A stretch of 64,000 bases of DNA. It comes from Bacillus_BD sp963708895. GTDB taxonomy: Bacteria > Bacillota > Bacilli > Bacillales > Cytobacillaceae. The notes under the pieces are model-generated. The model was not told where the DNA came from and ran no database searches. It was given only the letters and a program-made list of their open reading frames with translations. The position numbers were made by a program, and so were the translations under genes. This document shows positions 1 to 8,127 of the stretch, in pieces; positions within the stretch are counted from its first letter, which is position 1; each line of letters opens with the position of its first letter. The stretch is taken from contig CAVPUE010000004.1 of the NCBI GenBank assembly GCA_963708895.1, forward strand, positions 62,001 through 126,000, written 5' to 3'.

Positions 1-150
1 GCTCTCGGTCATCCGATTGGTGCGAGTGGTGCGCGCATCATCATCACTCTGATGAATGAATTGAAAAGGCGTGGTGGCGGCATTGGAATCGCGGCGATTT
101 GTAGTGGCGGTGGTCAGGGCGACGCCATCATGATTGAGGTTCCAAAATAA
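1..150 (+). CDS. Acetyl-CoA acyltransferase (thiolase), C-terminal end only
   Basis: This is the last 49 codons of a thiolase gene; the rest lies left of the window. The reading frame opens with the thiolase motif GHPIGASGAR, which carries the catalytic histidine. It is followed by CSGGGQGDA, which carries the second active-site cysteine, and then a TAA stop. Thiolases cleave 3-ketoacyl-CoA, or condense two acetyl-CoA, in the cytoplasm. The two acyl-CoA dehydrogenase genes that follow on the same strand point to a fatty-acid or branched-chain acid degradation operon. Which thiolase subfamily it is cannot be judged from this fragment. Confidence 0.9.
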   Translation, partial: ALGHPIGASGARIIITLMNELKRRGGGIGIAAICSGGGQGDAIMIEVPK

Positions 151-260
151 TAAGAAAATACAAGGCTTTCCCATTATATACAGTATAAAGTTAAACGGAA
201 TAAAGAAATTAAAGCCCTATAGATTACTCATCTAGTTCATGTGAGTTAGGAGGCATCATG

Positions 261-1391
261 ATGGATTTACGCTTTACTGAAGAGCAGGAACTGTTGAGGA
301 AGTTGGTCGTGGACTTTGCCCAGAGGGAGATTAAGCCTTTTGTTCCAAGGATGGAAGCGGGAGAGTTTCCTAAAGAGATTTTGAAAAAAATGGCGAGTCT
401 CGGTTTGATGGGAATACCGGTTCCAGAAAAATATGGGGGAGCAGGGATGGACTATATCTCCTATATCATTGCGATTCATGAGCTATCAAAGGTAAGTGCA
501 AGCGTCGGGGTGATCCTTTCCGTTCATACATCGGTTGGCACGAATCCGATTTTATTTTTCGGAACGGAGGAACAAAAGCAAGCCTATGTCCCAAAGCTCG
601 CAAAGGGACAATACTTGGGTGCCTTTTGTTTGACCGAATCTGAAGCTGGGTCCGATGCTGGAAATATTAAAACAAAAGCGATTCAAAACGGTGATCATTA
701 TATTTTGAATGGCTCTAAGCTTTTTATTACGAATGGCGGTGTCGCCGATGTTTATATTGTCTTTGCTGTTACAAACTCTAAGCTCAAAACGAGAGGAATC
801 ACGGCGTTTATCGTTGAAAAAAATACACCTGGTCTAATCTTTGGAAAAGATGAACATAAAATGGGACTACATGGCTCAAGAACGCTTCAATTAAACTTTG
901 AAAATATGAAAGTACCCATCAAAAATAGGCTGGGTAAAGAGGGGGAAGGCTTTAAGATTGCCTTAGCAAACTTGGAATTTGGACGAATTGGAATTGCCGC
1001 TCAAGCCTTAGGTATTGCGGAAGCGGCATTGGAAGAGGCTGTCACTTATGCAAGGACGAGAAGACAATTCGGAAAAACGATTGCAGAGCAACAAGGGGTT
1101 GGATTTAAATTAGCTGATATGGCGACAAGTACTGAAGTCGCTAAATTGTTAGTTTATCGAGCTGCCTTTTTAAAACAAAAGGGTAATTCCTGTGCAAAAG
1201 AAGCGTCGATAGCCAAACTATTTTCTTCTAAAACGGCGATGGAGGTGGCGACAGAGGCTGTCCAAATCTTTGGAGGATATGGCTATACAGAGGATTATCC
1301 AGTGGAACGATTTTTCCGCGATGCCAAAATTACCGAGATCTATGAGGGGACTAGTGAAATTCAACGAATCGTGATCGCCAAGCATCTGTAA
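261..1391 (+). CDS. Acyl-CoA dehydrogenase
   Basis: A 376-residue FAD-dependent acyl-CoA dehydrogenase that makes the alpha,beta double bond in acyl-CoA and passes electrons to ETF. The three family domains are all present: helical N-terminal, beta middle (LTESEAGSDAG near residue 130, binding FAD and substrate) and helical C-terminal. The catalytic glutamate sits in the IYEGTSEIQR motif near the C-terminus. Two ATG codons are adjacent (258 and 261). AGGAGG at 248-253 is better spaced (7 nt) for the second, so 261 is preferred. It is a paralogue of the next gene, 24 nt downstream, and probably co-transcribed with it and the upstream thiolase. Substrate chain length cannot be told from sequence. 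Confidence 0.93.
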   Translation: MDLRFTEEQELLRKLVVDFAQREIKPFVPRMEAGEFPKEILKKMASLGLMGIPVPEKYGGAGMDYISYIIAIHELSKVSASVGVILSVHTSVGTNPILFFGTEEQKQAYVPKLAKGQYLGAFCLTESEAGSDAGNIKTKAIQNGDHYILNGSKLFITNGGVADVYIVFAVTNSKLKTRGITAFIVEKNTPGLIFGKDEHKMGLHGSRTLQLNFENMKVPIKNRLGKEGEGFKIALANLEFGRIGIAAQALGIAEAALEEAVTYARTRRQFGKTIAEQQGVGFKLADMATSTEVAKLLVYRAAFLKQKGNSCAKEASIAKLFSSKTAMEVATEAVQIFGGYGYTEDYPVERFFRDAKITEIYEGTSEIQRIVIAKHL

Positions 1392-1421
1392 GCTTCAGCA
1401 AAGGGCAAAGGAGTAATGAAG

Positions 1422-2564
1422 ATGTATTTCAACTTAAGTGATGAACACGAAATGATACGTCGAATGGTACGAAATTTTGCTCAGAAGGAAGTGGCTCCGA
1501 CTGCAAGAGAGCGAGATGAGAAAGAGCAATATGATCCTCGAATTTTCAAAGTAATGGCAGAGCTTGGCTTGACTGGGATTCCGTGGCCTGAAGAGTATGG
1601 TGGAATCGGTAGTGATTATTTGGCTTATATAATCGCAATTGAAGAATTAGCACGCGTATGTGCTTCAACAGCCGTAACGCTTTCGGCACATACTTCACTA
1701 GCGGGATGGCCGATTTATAAATTCGGAACCGAAGTCCAGAAACAAAAATATTTAAAACCACTTGGCTTAGGTGAGAAGGTTGGCGCTTATGGGTTAACAG
1801 AGCCTAGTAGTGGTTCGGACGCAGGTGGAATGAAAACAACCGCTCGTCTTGAAGGCGATCATTATGTTTTAAATGGATCCAAGATATTCATCACAAATGG
1901 TGGGATCGCTGATATTTATATCGTCTTTGCGTTAACCGATTCCGCAATGAAACAAAAGGGGATAACCGCATTTATTGTAGAAAAGGATACTCCAGGTTTT
2001 TCAATTGGAAAAAAGGAAAAGAAACTAGGAATCCGTTCTTCTCCAACAACCGAGATTATTTTTGAAGAATGTAAAGTGCTTAAGGAAAATGTGCTTGGAC
2101 ATGTAGGGGAAGGCTTTAAAATTGCGATGATGACGTTGGACGGGGGACGCAATGGGATTGCGGCACAAGCAGTTGGGATTGCACAAGGGGCACTAGATGA
2201 GGCCGTTCAATATGCTAAGACCCGTGTTCAATTTGGCAAGCCAATTGCCTCACAGCAAGGAATTTCGTTTAAATTAGCAGATATGGCAACAAATGTTGAA
2301 GGAGCAAGACTATTAACTTATCAAGCAGCATGGCGTGAAAGTGAAGGCTTGTCTTATCGAAAAGAGTCAGCGATGTCAAAGTTATTTGCTGGTGATACGG
2401 CCATGAAGGTGACCACCGAAGCGGTGCAAGTATTTGGGGGCTATGGTTATACAAAGGAATATCCAGTAGAACGCTTTATGCGTGACGCGAAAATAACGCA
2501 AATTTATGAAGGGACACAAGAAATCCAACGGTTGGTCATTTCGCGCATACTGACAGGGTCATGA
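1422..2564 (+). CDS. acdA: Acyl-CoA dehydrogenase AcdA
   Basis: A 380-residue acyl-CoA dehydrogenase that matches remembered B. subtilis AcdA closely along its whole length, for example NLSDEHEMIRRMVRNFAQ at the N-terminus and DAKITQIYEGTQEIQRLVIS at the C-terminus. The latter contains the catalytic Glu. An upstream in-frame ATG at 1416 lies only 2 nt after AAAGGAG (1407-1413), whereas ATG 1422 is 8 nt away, so 1422 is taken as the start. As in B. subtilis, acdA lies upstream of rpoE, but here a second dehydrogenase copy and a TetR gene flank it. Likely role: short or branched-chain acyl-CoA oxidation. Confidence 0.93.
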   Translation: MYFNLSDEHEMIRRMVRNFAQKEVAPTARERDEKEQYDPRIFKVMAELGLTGIPWPEEYGGIGSDYLAYIIAIEELARVCASTAVTLSAHTSLAGWPIYKFGTEVQKQKYLKPLGLGEKVGAYGLTEPSSGSDAGGMKTTARLEGDHYVLNGSKIFITNGGIADIYIVFALTDSAMKQKGITAFIVEKDTPGFSIGKKEKKLGIRSSPTTEIIFEECKVLKENVLGHVGEGFKIAMMTLDGGRNGIAAQAVGIAQGALDEAVQYAKTRVQFGKPIASQQGISFKLADMATNVEGARLLTYQAAWRESEGLSYRKESAMSKLFAGDTAMKVTTEAVQVFGGYGYTKEYPVERFMRDAKITQIYEGTQEIQRLVISRILTGS

Positions 2565-2640
2565 GTGAAGGAAGAGTTTATTCATCTTTTTGAAGTAAAT
2601 ATTCTACTAAAATACGATGAAGCAAAGGGAGAAGATAGGG

Positions 2641-3294
2641 ATGAAAAAACGTGTGGTGCATGCTTCGATTAAGGATGAGCGACTGATTAAGAAGCGTAGG
2701 GATCAAATGATTAATGGGGCAGTTAAGCTATTTATCGAAAAGGGGTTTCATCGTACGACTACAAGGGAGATTGCTCGAGCGGCAGGTTTTAGCATTGGAA
2801 CCTTATATGAGTATATACGTGAAAAGGAAGATGTTTTATATTTAGTATGTGATCGTATCTATGATCAGGTGAAGGAGCGACTACAACAGTTTCTTGATAC
2901 GGAGAAAACGACGATTGAGGCACTCCGCCAAGGGATTGCCAATTACTTCCGAGTAGTCGATGACATGCAGGATGAAGTGCTGGTCATGTATCAGGAGGTT
3001 AAATCATTACCGAAAGATGCGCTAACCTATGTGTTAAATAAGGAATTAGAACTTGTTGAATTATTTGCTAAAATGCTCAGGCGCTGTGTGGAAAATAAAG
3101 AACTATATATAAGCGATAGTGAAGTTAAATTGTATGCACATAACATTTATGTAGCGGGACAAATGTGGTCATTTCGTCGGTGGGTGTTAAGGAAAATGTT
3201 TACCCTTGATGAATATGTTGAATTACAAACAGCATTTTTAATCCAAGGTGCCAAAGGGATGAAAATGGCAAATAAAGAAACGATTATTATATAA
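2641..3294 (+). CDS. TetR/AcrR family transcriptional regulator
   Basis: A 217-residue repressor. The N-terminal TetR helix-turn-helix is clear (AVKLFIEKGFHRTTTREIAR, then GFSIGTLYEYI), followed by a helical ligand domain. Position directly after two acyl-CoA dehydrogenase genes suggests an acyl-CoA-responsive repressor of this cluster, like FadR (YsiA) of B. subtilis; that is inference from context. An upstream ATG at 2617 has no ribosome site. The AAGGGAG before 2641 sits 10-15 nt upstream and fits the ATG at 2641. A 180-bp-family repeat begins at the base right after its stop codon. Confidence 0.88.
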   Translation: MKKRVVHASIKDERLIKKRRDQMINGAVKLFIEKGFHRTTTREIARAAGFSIGTLYEYIREKEDVLYLVCDRIYDQVKERLQQFLDTEKTTIEALRQGIANYFRVVDDMQDEVLVMYQEVKSLPKDALTYVLNKELELVELFAKMLRRCVENKELYISDSEVKLYAHNIYVAGQMWSFRRWVLRKMFTLDEYVELQTAFLIQGAKGMKMANKETIII

Positions 3295-3473
3295 GGCTCT
3301 TTTCTCAAACTTTGTTTCTTTTGGTGAGATAAAAAAAGAGGATTGACGTTATTATCACGTTGACACTACACATTAATTTTGAGAAAAGAGCTACAGACTA
3401 ATTTTACAAAAACAGTTTATATGAACTTGCAAGCTCTTTTCCCAAAAATCAGTTAAGCTTGGGAAAAGAGCTT
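3295..3473 (+). repeat. Intergenic repeat, rearranged copy A
   Basis: The left half matches the repeats at 21914, 24020 and 33969. It starts GGCTCTTTTCTCAAACTTTG, then has a variable centre, then TTTTGAGAAAAGAGCT (3377-3392), which is inverted relative to the left end (14 bp of GCTCTTTTCTCAAA). The usual right half is missing. In its place lies a separate perfect hairpin, 15-bp arms at 3431-3445 and 3459-3473 (AAGCTCTTTTCCCAA / TTGGGAAAAGAGCTT, 13-nt loop). The element starts immediately after the stop codon of the TetR gene. No coding content is visible. Confidence 0.75.
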
Positions 3474-3643
3474 TCTAAAATAAGAATTTATTTGGGATTT
3501 TACATAAACTTTACATAAAATTTAGTATAATCGTTAATAGATATGAATTCAGATCCCGTAAACAAATCATTAGCACCTAAAAATATTCTAGTGGATACTC
3601 TCGTAACTCGAGTACTTATTAATCCAGGAAGAAGTGAAGAGGC

Positions 3644-3787
3644 TTGAAGTGGTTATCGTTCATACTAATTTGGTTGGGAGTAGTAGCCTTTTCCATTTAT
3701 TTATATAACAAACAGCTCGGTGCAATCCCCTTTTTACTATTGTCCATTTACTTCTTTATTACAGCGAAAAAAAAATTTTCTAAATGA
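3644..3787 (+). CDS. Small two-span membrane protein (hypothetical)
   Basis: A short open frame of 47 residues starting with TTG. It is almost entirely hydrophobic: a first membrane segment (SFILIWLGVVAFSIYLY), a short NKQLG turn, a second segment (AIPFLLLSIYFFIT) and a basic tail (AKKKFSK), giving a positive-inside hairpin topology. Purine-rich AGGAAG and GAAGAGG lie just upstream but neither is ideally spaced, so the start is uncertain. I do not recognise the family and assign no function. It stands alone between a repeat and rpoE. The case rests on composition and topology only. Confidence 0.5.
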   Translation: MKWLSFILIWLGVVAFSIYLYNKQLGAIPFLLLSIYFFITAKKKFSK

Positions 3788-3976
3788 TTTTTAACCAATG
3801 TATATGTAAATTTGAAATAATCCAAGAGAATCTCTAACTAGAACTAGCATAAACCCCAGTATTTTGTTTATAATGAAGAATATGTATTTTAGTGAAAAAT
3901 ACTATTCATCATGTTTTTTGGCTTTATTTTGCTATTCTTATTAGATGGATAGTGTGAGAGAAAGGACGTGCAGGTC

Positions 3977-4579
3977 TTGAGTTTACAATACTCAAAAGAG
4001 GAATTATCTGAAATGTCTTTAATAGAGATTGCATACGAAATTATGTTGGACAAGAAAAAGGCAATTCCATTTTCAGAGATTATCGAAGAATTGAAGAAAT
4101 TGCTCGGACATTCAGATGAAGAGATTAAATCGAGGATCGCCCAATTTTATACGGATTTAAATATAGACGGTCGCTTTCTATCCCTTGGAGAAAATCAATG
4201 GGGACTGCGGATTTGGTATCCGGTTGACCAAGTAGTTGAGGAAATTGTGAATCCGGTGAAAGCGAAGAAGAAGAAGAAAGCGAAGAAAAAGGTCGTTGAA
4301 GAAGATCTTGACTTTGATGATGATGATGAAGATGAATTTGACGAGGATGGATTTGATAAAGTCGAGGACTTAATCGATGACGTTGATTTAGACGATGACG
4401 ATCTAGATGATGATGATGACGATGATCTAGATGAGGATTTAGATAAAGCAATTGATGATGATCTAGACGATGATATTGAGGAAATCGATGAAGACTTAAT
4501 CGATGAAGATTTAGAAGAAGATGAGTTTGAAATTGACGAGGAAGAAGAAGACCTAGACGATAAATCAGATTCTAAGTAA
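3977..4579 (+). CDS. rpoE: DNA-directed RNA polymerase subunit delta
   Basis: A 200-residue delta subunit. The N-terminal globular domain (HARE-HTH, about residues 1-90; RIAQFYTDLNIDGRF and WGLR.WYP motifs) binds RNA polymerase. A Lys-rich stretch (KAKKKKKAKKK) follows, then a roughly 90-residue tail almost wholly Asp/Glu. Delta speeds polymerase recycling and shapes promoter selectivity in Firmicutes. A GTG at 3968 is in frame but lies 2 nt from the AAAGGA site; TTG at 3977 has normal spacing and gives the usual N-terminus (MSLQYSKEEL). The acidic tail is encoded by GAT/GAA-rich simple sequence. rpoE-pyrG order is as in B. subtilis. Confidence 0.93.
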   Translation: MSLQYSKEELSEMSLIEIAYEIMLDKKKAIPFSEIIEELKKLLGHSDEEIKSRIAQFYTDLNIDGRFLSLGENQWGLRIWYPVDQVVEEIVNPVKAKKKKKAKKKVVEEDLDFDDDDEDEFDEDGFDKVEDLIDDVDLDDDDLDDDDDDDLDEDLDKAIDDDLDDDIEEIDEDLIDEDLEEDEFEIDEEEEDLDDKSDSK

Positions 4580-4602
4580 ACAGGACAATCTCGAAAATCA
4601 CC

Positions 4603-4715
4603 TTGACTTTTTGATGGTCTACTTGTAGAATCATTTTTGGGCTCTTAAATGAGATCTTAATTTAGAAGAGTAGCGCTCCCTTACTTGAAGAAGTAAGAGG
4701 AGCGTTTTTATTTTT
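4603..4715 (+). promoter_or_regulatory. pyrG promoter and CTP-sensing attenuator
   Basis: The promoter is TTGACT (4603-4608), a 17-nt spacer and TAGAAT (4626-4631). The predicted transcript begins at the GGGCTC at 4639. Downstream is an intrinsic terminator: CGCTCCCTTACTT (4674-4686), loop GAAG, AAGTAAGAGGAGCG (4691-4704) and a T-run. This is the arrangement known for B. subtilis pyrG. When CTP is low, the polymerase stutters and adds extra G residues at the GGGC start. The G-rich 5' end then pairs with the CUCCCU arm of the terminator and transcription reads through. The mechanism is inferred from the matching layout. Confidence 0.8.
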
Positions 4716-4865
4716 TATGAGAATTGTCGAAATTTGACGCTCCTTAATAACTAAGGGATTGCTTTTTAAAAAAGCAAAAGAGCAATAATCTTATAATTTT
4801 ACTTATTTATGTGTCTTTAAATAGAGTTTAAATGCGCAAACTGTATTAGAGGAGGAATTTTTACT

Positions 4866-6467
4866 ATGACAAAATATATTTTTGTAACAGGTGGCGTGGT
4901 GTCGTCGCTTGGAAAAGGAATTACAGCAGCTTCATTAGGAAGATTGCTAAAAAACAGAGGAGTAAGCGTTACGGTTCAAAAATTTGATCCCTATATTAAC
5001 GTGGATCCAGGAACAATGAGTCCGTATCAGCACGGCGAAGTATTTGTAACGGATGATGGCGCGGAAACAGACTTAGATTTAGGTCACTATGAACGTCTTA
5101 TTGATATTAACTTAAATAAATACAGCAATGTGACAACAGGAAAAGTATATTCTACTGTCATCAAAAAAGAGCGTCGTGGCGATTACCTAGGTGGAACTGT
5201 CCAGGTTATTCCTCATATTACAAATGAAATTAAAGAGCGTTTATTCCGTGCTGGCCGTGAAACAGGTGCAGATGTAGTGATAACTGAAATCGGTGGAACG
5301 GTTGGTGATATCGAGGGATTGCCGTTCTTGGAAGCCATTCGCCAAGTGAAAAGTGATGTAGGTGCTGAAAATGTCATGTATATTCACGTTTCATTGGTTC
5401 CTTATATTAAAGCAGCTGGTGAAATGAAAACAAAACCAACTCAGCACAGTGTAAAAGAATTACGCAGTCTGGGGATTCAGCCAAATCTTATTGTTGTGCG
5501 GACGGAAATGCCTATGACACAAGAAATGAAGGATAAGCTTGCTTTATTCTGTGATATCAATCAAGAAGCGGTTATTGAATGTCAAGATGCGGACCACCTT
5601 TTAGCGATTCCTCTTGCGTTACAGGCTCAAAATATGGATTCAATTGTTTGTAAACATTTGAAATTAGACTGTCAACCGGCAGACATGACTGAATGGTCAG
5701 AACTTCTTGAAAAGGTTCGTAATCTTTCTAAGAAGACTAAAATTGGTCTTGTTGGTAAATATGTTGAATTGCAAGATGCTTATTTATCGGTCGTAGAGGC
5801 TTTAAAACATGCTGGATATGCATTTGACTCAGATGTTGAAGTTAAATGGATTGATTCTGAACAAGTAAACGATGAAAATGTAGCCTCTTTATTAGATGAT
5901 GTAGATGGGGTCCTTGTTCCAGGTGGATTTGGTGATCGTGGTATAGAAGGCAAAATTTCAGCGATTCGCTATGCTCGTGAACAAAAGAGACCATTCTTAG
6001 GAATATGTCTAGGTATGCAGCTGGCTTCAATCGAGTTTGCACGTAATGTTCTTGGTTTAGAAGGCGCACATACTTCTGAAATTAACCCAGAAACCCCACA
6101 TGCAATTATAGATTTACTTCCAGAACAAAAGGATATTGAAGAACTTGGCGGAACTCTTCGTCTTGGGCTATATCCTTGTAAGTTATCTGAAGGCACAAAA
6201 GCTTATGAAGCCTATCAAGATGAAGTAGTGTATGAACGTCACCGTCATCGTTATGAGTTTAATAATCAATATCGTCAAACGATGGAAGAAAAGGGATTTA
6301 TCTTCTCTGGTACAAGCCCTGACGGACGTCTAGTTGAGATTGTTGAACTTCAGGAGCACCCATGGTTTGTGGCTTCACAATTCCACCCTGAATTCATCTC
6401 AAGACCAAACCGTCCACAACCATTATTCCGTGAATTTATTGGAGCTTCTTTGAAGAATAAGGAGTAA
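4866..6467 (+). CDS. pyrG: CTP synthase (glutamine hydrolysing)
   Basis: A 533-residue cytoplasmic enzyme that converts UTP to CTP using ATP and glutamine, the last step of pyrimidine nucleotide synthesis. The N-terminal synthetase domain (about 1-267) carries the P-loop region GGVVSSLGKGITAASLG. The C-terminal class I glutamine amidotransferase domain (about 290-530) carries the nucleophile Cys in FLGICLGMQ and a His/Glu pair in SQFHPEF. Length matches B. subtilis PyrG (about 535). AGAGGAGGA upstream fixes the start. It is single-gene and controlled by the attenuator in its leader. Confidence 0.98.
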   Translation: MTKYIFVTGGVVSSLGKGITAASLGRLLKNRGVSVTVQKFDPYINVDPGTMSPYQHGEVFVTDDGAETDLDLGHYERLIDINLNKYSNVTTGKVYSTVIKKERRGDYLGGTVQVIPHITNEIKERLFRAGRETGADVVITEIGGTVGDIEGLPFLEAIRQVKSDVGAENVMYIHVSLVPYIKAAGEMKTKPTQHSVKELRSLGIQPNLIVVRTEMPMTQEMKDKLALFCDINQEAVIECQDADHLLAIPLALQAQNMDSIVCKHLKLDCQPADMTEWSELLEKVRNLSKKTKIGLVGKYVELQDAYLSVVEALKHAGYAFDSDVEVKWIDSEQVNDENVASLLDDVDGVLVPGGFGDRGIEGKISAIRYAREQKRPFLGICLGMQLASIEFARNVLGLEGAHTSEINPETPHAIIDLLPEQKDIEELGGTLRLGLYPCKLSEGTKAYEAYQDEVVYERHRHRYEFNNQYRQTMEEKGFIFSGTSPDGRLVEIVELQEHPWFVASQFHPEFISRPNRPQPLFREFIGASLKNKE

Positions 6468-6480
6468 TAAACCAAAAATA

Positions 6481-6510
6481 GGCACCTCCCAAATTTTGGG
6501 GGGTGCCATA
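6481..6510. terminator. Bidirectional terminator between pyrG and ywjG
   Basis: GGCACCTCCC pairs with GGGGGGTGCC (one G-T pair) across a short A/T loop. T-rich tracts follow on both strands, so the hairpin can end transcription of pyrG and of the convergent ywjG. Confidence 0.85.
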
Positions 6511-6513
6511 TTT

Positions 6514-7056
6514 TTACTCTAAATCTGCATCCAATTCTTTCAAAATCTCATCGATTGTAAATTTTAAGCCATAATAGACAAACAACGCGGTCATGGAATA
6601 TGGAAGGCCGATTCGATTACCATCTTCTGTAGGTACTAAGCCTTTTTTGAGCGGTAAATCAATATGTATATCGGCCAAATCAACGATGGACTCATCATCA
6701 TTCTCTGTAGTTGCTGAAATCGATACAAATGGAATACCCTTTTCATTCAATCTTTTAGCTAGTGTGAGCGCTTCTGGATGTGTAGAAAATCGTGTTACTA
6801 GTAATACACGATCGATTTCGGTAATTGAGTTTAAAGTCTCATCCTTATTTAGAGCAACGGCATGCGATAGAGGCTCCACTCCGTCAATAGCCTCAGATGT
6901 AATAGCTGCCATTTCATCTGTTCCATAGAGATAGATGCTTCCTCCAGAAACAATCGATTGCGATAGTAAACGGGCCCCATCTTCAATGTTGTATATTTGC
7001 TTGTCTTGAATGGAATTAAATACTCCTCTGAGTTGAGTTGCAAAAATTTTTAACAA
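6514..7056 (-). CDS. ywjG: DUF2529 family protein YwjG
   Basis: A 180-residue protein of the Bacillus YwjG/DUF2529 family, which has a SIS-like (sugar isomerase) alpha/beta fold. The N-terminus (MLKIFATQLRGVFNSIQDK) and the segment IEDGARLLSQSIVSGGSIYL fit the family. Its place, divergent from spo0F and convergent with pyrG, is conserved in Bacillus. No catalytic function is established and I assign none. The 314-bp gap to spo0F holds the promoters of both genes. Confidence 0.8.
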   Translation of the reverse strand: MLKIFATQLRGVFNSIQDKQIYNIEDGARLLSQSIVSGGSIYLYGTDEMAAITSEAIDGVEPLSHAVALNKDETLNSITEIDRVLLVTRFSTHPEALTLAKRLNEKGIPFVSISATTENDDESIVDLADIHIDLPLKKGLVPTEDGNRIGLPYSMTALFVYYGLKFTIDEILKELDADLE

Positions 7057-7160
7057 AAAATCCCCTCCATAAATATATGTATGTTACAATTGTGACAAAT
7101 TAACAAATTAGTAAAACGTATTTGTAACTTAAAACACACCAAACTAATCGATAAGACAAA

Positions 7161-7190
7161 GAAGGAGTTTTCGGTATAATCTCGAATTAA
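7161..7190 (+). promoter_or_regulatory. Probable sigma-H promoter of spo0F
   Basis: AGGA (7163-7166) and GAAT (7184-7187) are separated by exactly 17 nt, the same spacing as in the sigma-H promoters of spoVG and ftsAZ as I recall them (AGGATTT-N-GAAT). B. subtilis spo0F is known to be transcribed by sigma-H. A TATAAT at 7175-7180 overlaps it but has no good -35 box. The rest of the 7057-7370 gap shows no further recognisable gene. Confidence 0.6.
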
Positions 7191-7370
7191 CTTAGAATGA
7201 ATAGAACTCCTAAATAAATGCTACAAAAGTAGTCATAAACATCGTACCCACGAATCATTTAGTATAAATCAACACTACCATTTAACAAAGCAAATTAATA
7301 AAAACTTTTACGCTTTTCATATTATAATCAATTTAGGGTGTAGATCAATTCAAGAAGAAGAGGTGGCACA

Positions 7371-7745
7371 ATGAGTGAAAAAGTACTTATAGTGGATGAT
7401 CAATACGGAATTCGCATACTACTTAACGAAGTATTGCAAAAGGAAGGCTATGATACATATCAAGCGGCAAATGGGTTACAGGCTTTAGAAATTGTACAAG
7501 AAAATGTACCAGATCTCATTTTATTGGATATGAAAATACCTGGAATGGATGGAATTGAAATTTTAAAAAGGGTGAAAGCGCTTTACCCGGATATGAAAGT
7601 GATTATTATGACAGCATACGGGGAACTAGATATGATCCAAGAAGCCATGGATTTAGGAGCTATTACCCACTTTGCTAAACCCTTTGATATCGTTGATATT
7701 CGAGAAGCTGTGAAAAAATATTTAGCACTTCCAAGTCAAGCCTAA
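7371..7745 (+). CDS. spo0F: Sporulation phosphorelay response regulator Spo0F
   Basis: A 124-residue single-domain receiver, nearly identical to B. subtilis Spo0F through long stretches (KVLIVDDQYGIRILLNEV, LLDMKIPGMDGIEILKR, VIIMTAYGELDMIQEA). It takes phosphate from the sporulation kinases KinA-E on the conserved Asp (residue 53) and passes it to Spo0B and then Spo0A. The acidic pocket (DD at 9-10), Thr in MTAYGE and Lys in HFAKPFD are intact. There is no output domain. RBS GAAGAGGTGG precedes the start. Confidence 0.98.
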   Translation: MSEKVLIVDDQYGIRILLNEVLQKEGYDTYQAANGLQALEIVQENVPDLILLDMKIPGMDGIEILKRVKALYPDMKVIIMTAYGELDMIQEAMDLGAITHFAKPFDIVDIREAVKKYLALPSQA

Positions 7746-8127
7746 ACCGATATGGTCGTTCTATATACCTTAGTAGAACTTCCCTATATATGATTTTTCC
7801 AAGTGGAAATAGCATTTCTAGGAGTATTTTGGTATGATACTAGTAGATCTTCCAGCTATGGATTTGATTGACTGATTTTGCTAATAAAGACAGATTACAT
7901 GGATTTAACAACAAACTTTATGAAAATAGCCTATGGCTTGTTTTATTAGAGTAAACCGCCTTTAAGGAGGCGGTTTTAGCTGTATTCATGTATATAAGTA
8001 ATCCAGACATACATATTTTAGGCTTATGTACTAAGAAATTCTCATTATTTCATAGGTTAATTCAGGTACTTAATCGGAAAAATAATGACGATAAATATAT
8101 TTTTTTAAAATCGAAAGGGGTATAATC
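7746..8127. other. Gap between spo0F and tal; no fbaA here
   Basis: This 382-bp stretch has no credible gene. In B. subtilis the aldolase gene fbaA occupies this position. Here the gap holds a 31-bp scar of the window's repeat family (7901-7931, GGATTTAACAACAAACTTTA and then TGAAAATAGCC) and a terminator hairpin at 7953-7978. Confidence 0.6.
7953..7978 (+). terminator. Terminator downstream of spo0F
   Basis: AAACCGCC (7953-7960) pairs with GGCGGTTT (7969-7976) around a TTTAAGGA loop region, followed by a short T-run. Confidence 0.7.

Noticed and set aside
4300..4570. GAT/GAA-rich tract as a microsatellite
   Set aside because: It encodes the acidic tail of the delta subunit, which is normal for the family.
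4724..4732. TTGTCGAAA as a Spo0A box in the pyrG leader
   Set aside because: A single short match lying downstream of the attenuator, with no supporting second box or known Spo0A control of pyrG.
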